A stretch of 64,000 nt of DNA, from positions 310,001 through 374,000 of the forward strand of contig BDSI01000054.1 of the NCBI GenBank assembly GCA_003117195.1. Direction: 5' to 3'. Positions 57,101-64,000 of the stretch are shown here, piece by piece (position 1 is the first letter of the stretch; each line of letters opens with the position of its first letter). Below the pieces are notes generated by a model. That model saw only the letters and a list, made by a program, of their open reading frames with translations. It searched no databases and was not told the DNA's origin. Source of the stretch: Eudorina sp. 2006-703-Eu-15. Its lineage: Eukaryota > Chlorophyta > Chlorophyceae > Chlamydomonadales > Volvocaceae. The position numbers were made by a program, and so were the translations under genes.

Positions 57101-58992
57101 CACACGATTGTAACCACGCCGCCACGCGGCACATGCCAGCGGCTTCAGCCCACCGACTGGTCTGCCTTCGGCTTGGTGCCGGCAGGTGGGTGGTGCATTG
57201 GAACGCGCCCAACTCGATGGAGGGCTTTTATCAGGAAAGCGGACGCGTTGGCCGTGATGGACTGCCCAGCCTGTCCATCATGTACGCCAGCCACGCGGAC
57301 TTGCAAGCTGCCCATAAGATGGAGCGCGGCTCCCGGACGGGGGCTGTGGCCGAGGTGGCGGGCTACGCACATGGCGCGTGCTGTAGGCGAAAACGCGTCC
57401 TGAATTTCTTCGGGGAGGACAGGTCAGTGGATTATGCTCTCCGTCCGCGAACTGGCTGACCGTCCGAGCGTCATTCATGCCGTGGCAGTCTGGCACAGGG
57501 GACACATTTGAGTTGATCCCAAAGAGGGTTGCCGTCCTACGTTGTTATGGTTTGCGACACCACGTTGAATACATGAACGGTAATAAGTAATGCAGCCGAA
57601 CCCAAGGGATCATCGCTGCCTACCAAGGGAGACATTGAAGTCGACTATGTGCTCGGGGTTGCAGTCCAGGAGCTTGTGACGTGCGTCGTTGTCGCGCATG
57701 CACCACGTGAAGCCGTGCATGAGCATGCTCCTGCGTGGCCTCCTCCGTCGGCAGGGGCACGTGCAAGGGTTCCGCGGATGAACTTTGCGATTACTGTACG
57801 GACCCTAAGGCGATCCAAAAGGCGCTGTCGCAGCTGGAGCGGCGAGAGGCCGAGCAGGGCAGCAAAGCCGCGGCGGTGCGTGCGCGCATGATGGGCATTC
57901 GTGTGGAGCCAGACGTGGAGGAGGGCGACGGTGGGGCCTCCGACAGCGAGCCCGCAGGTGCGCCATCACCTAGCCATCTTTATTCCGCAGAGTAATTAGC
58001 TGCACTGCAATGAATATGTAGCGGTAAGTGCACGTGGCCCGTGCTTGGCCGTGCTCTGACAGCCTCTTTCCGCGGAAGTGCAAGCCGCTTGCCCCGTACC
58101 GTACCCGTCATACCTATGCTGATGGCGACATGCAGCATCTGAAAAGGCATTCAACCCCACCGGCGCAGGGTCATCGCGTTCCGCGCGCGCCCAGGGCGTA
58201 TCGTGGGGCTCGGCCACTACGTACAGCGCCTCAGTGGTCAGCGGCAGCGCACAGCAGCAACTCCGCGCGGCGCGGGTGCCGAGGGTGGATGGAGGCACCG
58301 ACAACACATTAGCCCTCGCAGCTCCATGTGCTGCGCACGACAGCGCTGCAGTCGGCAGCAGCGGCGGTGGCATTAATCGGCCGCCCGCCATCAAGCGGCC
58401 TCTGTCAGCCTGCGGACCTGCGCCCACATCTGCTTTCGCGACGGCAGCAACAGAGCAGCAGCGGTTCCTTCCCGGAGCTGGCGCGGAGACCAGTGGCGGG
58501 GAGCCCGCGGACAACAGGGCGCGAGTCCTGCCGCAGCACTCCCACTCCTCCTGTTCAGACGGGGGCCCCGGTGGCCTAGCTGGTCAGCCGGCAGCTCAGG
58601 GCCCCCACGACTCCTCCCAAGCCCCTGAGGGTTCTGCGCCTGCGCAGGCGCGGCAGCCGCAACTGAAGCGGCTGAAGCCTCACCTGCCTTTCAAGGCCCC
58701 GGCTCGGACCACCGCGCCACAGCCCAACCTACCCGTACGGGGGCAGCAGGATGACTGTCGCGCAGAGGTAGAGCCTGACACACATACGGACGGAACGCGC
58801 GAGGTGGACGCAGCCGCACCATGCCACACAGCGTCCCGTCGGCCAATCGACGCTGTTACTTCCGTGAAAGGAGTGTCGACGGTGGCCGCGCCGCTGAGAG
58901 ATGACAGCAGCGGCAAGTCCCTGGTGGGTCCACAGCTGCTGAAGCGAAGGTTGCCGTTCAAGCCGCCAGTGCGCATCAACAGCCTCTCCTAA
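54143..58992 (+). CDS. RecQ-family DNA helicase
   Basis: Thirte­en exons join in frame into 714 residues: 54143-54373, 54613-54648, 54794-54928, 55023-55076, 55158-55183, 55544-55610, 55871-55975, 56171-56221, 56475-56536, 56736-56915, 57186-57422, 57755-57957, 58235-58992. Motifs in order: FRPGQ (motif 0), LPTGGGKS (I, 42-49), LLYITPE (Ib), DEAH (II, 148-151), [17 protein letters not shown] (IV), [16 protein letters not shown] (V), and [10 protein letters not shown] (VI, 332-341). The RecQ zinc module follows: [15 protein letters not shown], then [12 protein letters not shown]. This is a 3'-5' helicase for recombination and fork repair. After about residue 440 the tail is disordered and carries two copies of an LKR-x-LPFK(A/P)P motif (about 606-620 and 697-710). 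I see no HRDC or full winged-helix domain. Motif III, usually TATA, reads ASCT in this model, because the exon at 55871 begins there. Confidence 0.95.
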
Positions 58993-59852
58993 TACTATAC
59001 GCGTGTGCGGCACATACACCGCACGTGTTCCCGTCGCCAAAAGAGCACTGGGTTAGACATGTTGCTCGCGGTTAGGCAATGCAGGGCTGGGTAGTGACAG
59101 GTCTCGTCCCCGTCGCTACCAGCAGCGTTTGGGTGCGGCTTAACCCTGATGATGCATCATCCGTTTGCGAGGGTGCGCGTTTAGAGTGCAATCCTTGAGG
59201 CAGGACGAAGGCAGGATGTTACAAGGCATGAATCCTCTTCGCATTGGTGTGGCCGCTAGTCAGTACGGCTAGTCGCCTTGAGTGCGCCGCTGCAACAGGC
59301 AAGCGCGCTTTTGACCGCATACTGGTAGAACGCTGGACACAGATATACCGCAGGCATAGATAGCTCACATATGGTGGCGCACATGTGCAATGCGCACACA
59401 TCCCTCGGGGGGCACTGTTCTGCCCTTTGCATGGCACGCACACCTGTTCTGCCTGCCTACGAACACACTCAAATACGCCTCTGGACTGTTTGCGTGCGCC
59501 ACCATTCATCCCTGTGCAACGTTTAATTTATATCTCCAGCCTGATGCAACCGAGGATCACGCGATTTAAACTGCCGACGTACACACCAGCACCCACCATC
59601 ACACGCTAAGATCCAGGCGCAAACCCTCTTACAGTCGAACCTGTACAACCCCAAGAAGGACCGTTCATTGCAGAGTAGTCTCCCTTTATCGCCGACGGCT
59701 AGCGACCTGTGCAGTACGACAAAATCCCAAGAAATGCCCACCCTTTTGTCTATGTCAATAAAGTTCTGTACCACGCCCACCATATCGTCCGTCTGGTTTC
59801 AATGTGAGAACCCCTGGCTGCGCGCCATGGGCCACAGCCGCCATGGGCATCA
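58993..59852. other. Intergenic, no supported gene
   Basis: Tail-to-tail space between RecQ and the small gene at 59853. Short frames only. A minus-strand TGTAA (TTACA on the plus strand) lies at about 59219. Confidence 0.5.
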
Positions 59853-60469
59853 TCAAGCCTTGGGAGCCGGTGGTGGTGCCGGCGGCTGACCGTACGGGTA
59901 CGCTGCGGGTGCGGGCGCCGGGTAGTACGCCACTGCGCATGGCAGGGCGTGCGGGGACGCAGTCCGTTGGAATGAAGGAGTCTGTTCATCATCCTGCACC
60001 TTGAGACTGGATGATTCCTATTCCGATCTTATGAGCGTCTTGAATCAGGCCGCGAAAGACTCGTAAGACGCCATCCATACAGACTTGCCAACCAGTCATA
60101 TTTCCCACCAAGCCAGCCAGCCAGCCTAACAAGCCGCGCCCAGTAGCCCATATGTACGCAGCGAGACACGGCCCATCGCAAGAAGACTTACCTGGTGAAC
60201 CGACCGCCATGACCCGCGGATCCACATCAATTTGCGCCCAGTATGAACCATGGACTTGGCCGATTTTCAGTGTCGCGCCTCCCGCCGCAAAGGCTGCCCT
60301 GTGGCGCGCGAGAACCGCCTCCAGCTGGCCCAGCCAGGCCCCGTAGTCCCCGCTGTCGCCACGGAAGCACCCAAACCCGATGACAAGGCCTAAGGGCAGG
60401 GATTAAGTCAGCGCAGCAACCGGAATGATACACCGTCCACCTACATTGCATTCGCGCGGGTAGGACCAT
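59853..60469 (-). CDS. Small protein of unknown function with Pro/Tyr/Ala C-terminus
   Basis: Three exons (60445-60469, 60192-60389, 59853-59932) join in phase with good donors (GTAGGT, GTAAGT) into a 100-residue frame. The middle exon is clearly coding: LVIGFGCFRGDSGDYGAWLG, then a helix (QLEAVLARHRAAFAAGG) and a strand-like KIGQVHGSYWAQIDVDPRVM. The last exon ends in a tail with AYYPAPAPAAYPYGQPPAP and a stop. The first exon (MVLPARMQ) is short, and the true N-terminus may lie in upstream exons: coding-like frames around 60580-60820 (GALFARGGCLCYALDDTG) could belong but I could not join them. The family is not recognised. Confidence 0.6.
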
Positions 60470-61341
60470 CCAGGGGAATCGGACCCCCTTCCGTGGTAAT
60501 TTTACCAGTTTGTTGAGCTTGGCTTGGGAGCGGTCGAGCTAAGGCTTATGCACTTCAAAGCTGCACTACTGATCACTTGACATCCAGGACCAGGCTCGTA
60601 GACAATACCACACCCGGGGGTCCAGCACCCCTGTATCGTCGAGCGCGTAGCAAAGGCAACCCCCTCGAGCAAACAAGGCTCCACTGCAACTCACAGGATA
60701 TGAAATTAAAAATCCATTCACAGCAGTACTGTGCGTCAGGTAGCTGCTTGTACGGGTGGTCGTGGGCCAGCTGAGCAAGGTCCGTCATGAAAACGCCCCA
60801 CACCTTTCGAACAAATATAGTCATCCCGTTAGTCCAGACTTATTTTGGTGCGAAGGCGGCAGGGGCTCGGGTACTTGCCTCGGGTGAAATACGCCCAAGC
60901 AGCTGCGGCGGTATGGTTTGAGAATCATGCGTTAAGATTACATCTCGATGAGCGCCCTTGCTAGTCTTCTTGAACTGCAGCGCAGTGAGAAGACCGTGGT
61001 GTTATCCCGCCACACCATTTTCTGCACGATAACATTGGCCGCACCTCAACCACAACCCTATACTGTGTCTCTTGCCATGGTGCAACCATCCTGCTTCAAG
61101 TTCTGCTCTAAGCGTTGGGAACCTACGAGAAGCCTGCCCTACAGCGTCGAGATAAGCGTGAACTTGTGAATGTCAATATCAAACTCTTATAGCGTCACAA
61201 AGTTACTCGCACGACTGAAAATTTTCATCCATTCGGGACGTCTCACGATTCTCATCCAACCGCCCGTACGTCAAAAATCCACGGATAAACAGAATAGGTC
61301 TGAAAACTTCCCAAACCAACACAGGTAGTCTCACCCTGAAC
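60470..61341. other. Stretch with unresolved coding fragments
   Basis: Minus-strand frames at about 60580-60830 (VWGVFMTDLAQLAHDHPYKQ; LFARGGCLCYALDDTG) look protein-like and may be upstream exons of the 59853-60469 gene. Splice phases do not connect cleanly. The rest is likely 3' UTR of the release-factor gene. Confidence 0.35.
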
Positions 61342-62896
<1,555 letters not shown>

Positions 62897-63261
62897 TCCA
62901 GCAAACAATGGCCTACAAATTTGCTTCAGGTAGTATTTATGTAATCCGAATACCACTGGCTGGACCACTTAAGTTTGCGGTGTGGGCAACTTTATCCGTT
63001 GCACGGCTGCATAGGTAAGTCTTCGCTGTGGAAGTCTTCAAAGTGGGGATAACAATGGAGCCCAGAAGAAAACCATTCAGGCGGCAAGACAGGCTAAGTT
63101 CGTTTTTCCGTGCGACGACGCGGCTCCGGAGCCGTGCTGGAAGTTTCTCGCGTTCTCTTCTGGCTATCACTAACGCAAGGTATCTACATTAATTGTGTAG
63201 TAAACTGTGTTTGTTCGCTGACGACGTGCCGTCGCCAAGCGTCTTTCGTTTGTTTGCATAA
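62897..63261. promoter_or_regulatory. Shared divergent promoter, RF1/chaperonin
   Basis: 365 bp separate the start codons of two genes for organelle-targeted proteins (RF1 minus, Cpn10/20 plus). Both would be needed for organelle protein production, so a bidirectional promoter is plausible. No motif assigned. Confidence 0.6.
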
Positions 63262-63851
63262 ATGGCTGCCCTTACTTTCCCGTCCAAGTGCTGCGTGCGC
63301 TCAGCGTCGCGTCCAACCGTAGGCAAGTTATCATCCCAAAGATTTGATTTCAATCTTGAGCGGGATTGACCTGTTCCCCACTCTTACCAAGTCTTGCGGC
63401 TGCGGCGACGCCTCGCAGGGCGCCGGAGCACGGTGCGGGTAGCGGCGTCAGTGACTGCGGAAAAGGCATCTCTGGATATTACGAAGGTAAATCGTGATGG
63501 GCTCTCGACGTCGCCCCTCCCTCAGCCACGCTGCCTTTAACCGCTGGGTGTGACTGCCACGCTCCCCGCAGATGACGCCCATCCATGACCGCGTGCTAAT
63601 CCGCCCGATTGAGGAGGAGGCGGTGAGATCGTCTGGAGGGGTGTGGTGATTGGCCGCGTTGTAGCTTGTGGCGATACGGCTTCGCCTATCGGCTTTCCCC
63701 TGCATTGCTACCGTTTCTCAGTTGGTATATTGCGCTGTGATGCTTATGTTGCTGGCCTGCTGTGGTAATTACCCGTACACAGCGGACAGCGGGCGGCATC
63801 CTGCTTCCCAAGGCGCCCCCGAAAGCAAACTCGGACGCGCATATTGGCGAG
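63262..63851 (+). CDS. Chloroplast co-chaperonin Cpn10/Cpn20-type, 3' part beyond window
   Basis: Exons 63262-63322, 63419-63486, 63572-63622 and 63783-63851 join in phase. The N-terminus (MAALTFPSKCCVRSASRPT, then RRSTVRVAASVTAE) has the Ala/Ser/Arg make-up of a plastid transit peptide. The GroES start follows: MTPIHDRVLIRPIEEEA, then RTAGGILLPKAPPK, which covers the mobile loop that binds Cpn60. After HIGE a GTGAGT donor leads out, and the GKVVAVG region expected next is not found before 64000. The gene is therefore partial here, and single Cpn10 versus double-domain Cpn20 cannot be decided. The first intron has a GC donor (GTAG|GCAAGT), required to keep phase. Head-to-head with RF1. Confidence 0.88.
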
Positions 63852-64000
63852 GTGAGTGAGCGCCCGGATCACGACAACAGCCTGTATGAGGCCTTATGGC
63901 TCGGCCGCTTGTAGGAGCAAGGTCGCTTGTGCAGGAGAAACGTGCGGTGGTGTATCGAGCGCTCGGGAAGCCGTTGGCATGTTTCTCTTGCAACAGTCGC

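Noticed and set aside
60440..60520. tRNA-like T-arm at GGGGGTCCGATTCCCC
   Set aside because: No matching acceptor, D or anticodon arms; the sequence overlaps a phase-compatible exon.

Overview
The window looks like nuclear DNA of a green alga of the Chlamydomonas/Volvox group (order Chlamydomonadales). Genes are cut into many exons with GT-AG and a few GC-AG introns. GC-rich exons encode long alanine, glycine and proline runs. Several genes are followed by TGTAA, the poly(A) signal of this lineage, and one protein carries a Ser-Pro-Pro-Pro hydroxyproline-rich tract. There are plastid-type genes with leader peptides (release factor 1, a Cpn10 chaperonin) and many dinucleotide microsatellites. 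All exon models below were joined by eye from splice consensus and reading phase; none has been tested against transcripts or databases.

Layout. 1-13.4 kb is AT-rich and repeat-laden: minisatellites, a 190-bp tandem duplication, long (CA)n/(GT)n tracts, a probable LINE tail, and parts of at least one minus-strand multi-pass membrane protein. 13.4-24.5 kb (minus) is an 11-exon gene for a ~1,900-residue membrane protein with a MORN-like stretch and a split alpha/beta-hydrolase domain. 25.1-30.0 kb (plus), head-to-head with it, encodes a signal-peptide protein with a FAM20-like kinase signature. 30.0-34.4 kb holds nothing convincing. 34.4-39.6 kb (plus) is kinesin-5. 40.0-46.0 kb (minus) holds two neighbouring genes for type II membrane proteins of similar build, one with a hydroxyproline-rich C-terminus. 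46.6-49.9 kb (minus) encodes a DTW-domain protein (tRNA acp3U synthase family). 50.7-53.7 kb (minus) encodes a PHYHD1-like phytanoyl-CoA dioxygenase, head-to-head with a RecQ helicase (54.1-59.0 kb, plus). 59.9-60.5 kb (minus) is a small unknown gene. 61.3-62.9 kb (minus) is organellar release factor 1, head-to-head with a Cpn10/Cpn20 gene (63.3 kb onward, plus) that runs off the window.

The genes do not form one pathway; this is a normal eukaryotic gene neighbourhood. Three divergent pairs (hydrolase/kinase, dioxygenase/RecQ, release factor/chaperonin) share short intergenic regions and could be co-regulated. The least familiar proteins are the MORN-hydrolase membrane protein, the secreted kinase-like protein and the paired type II membrane proteins.
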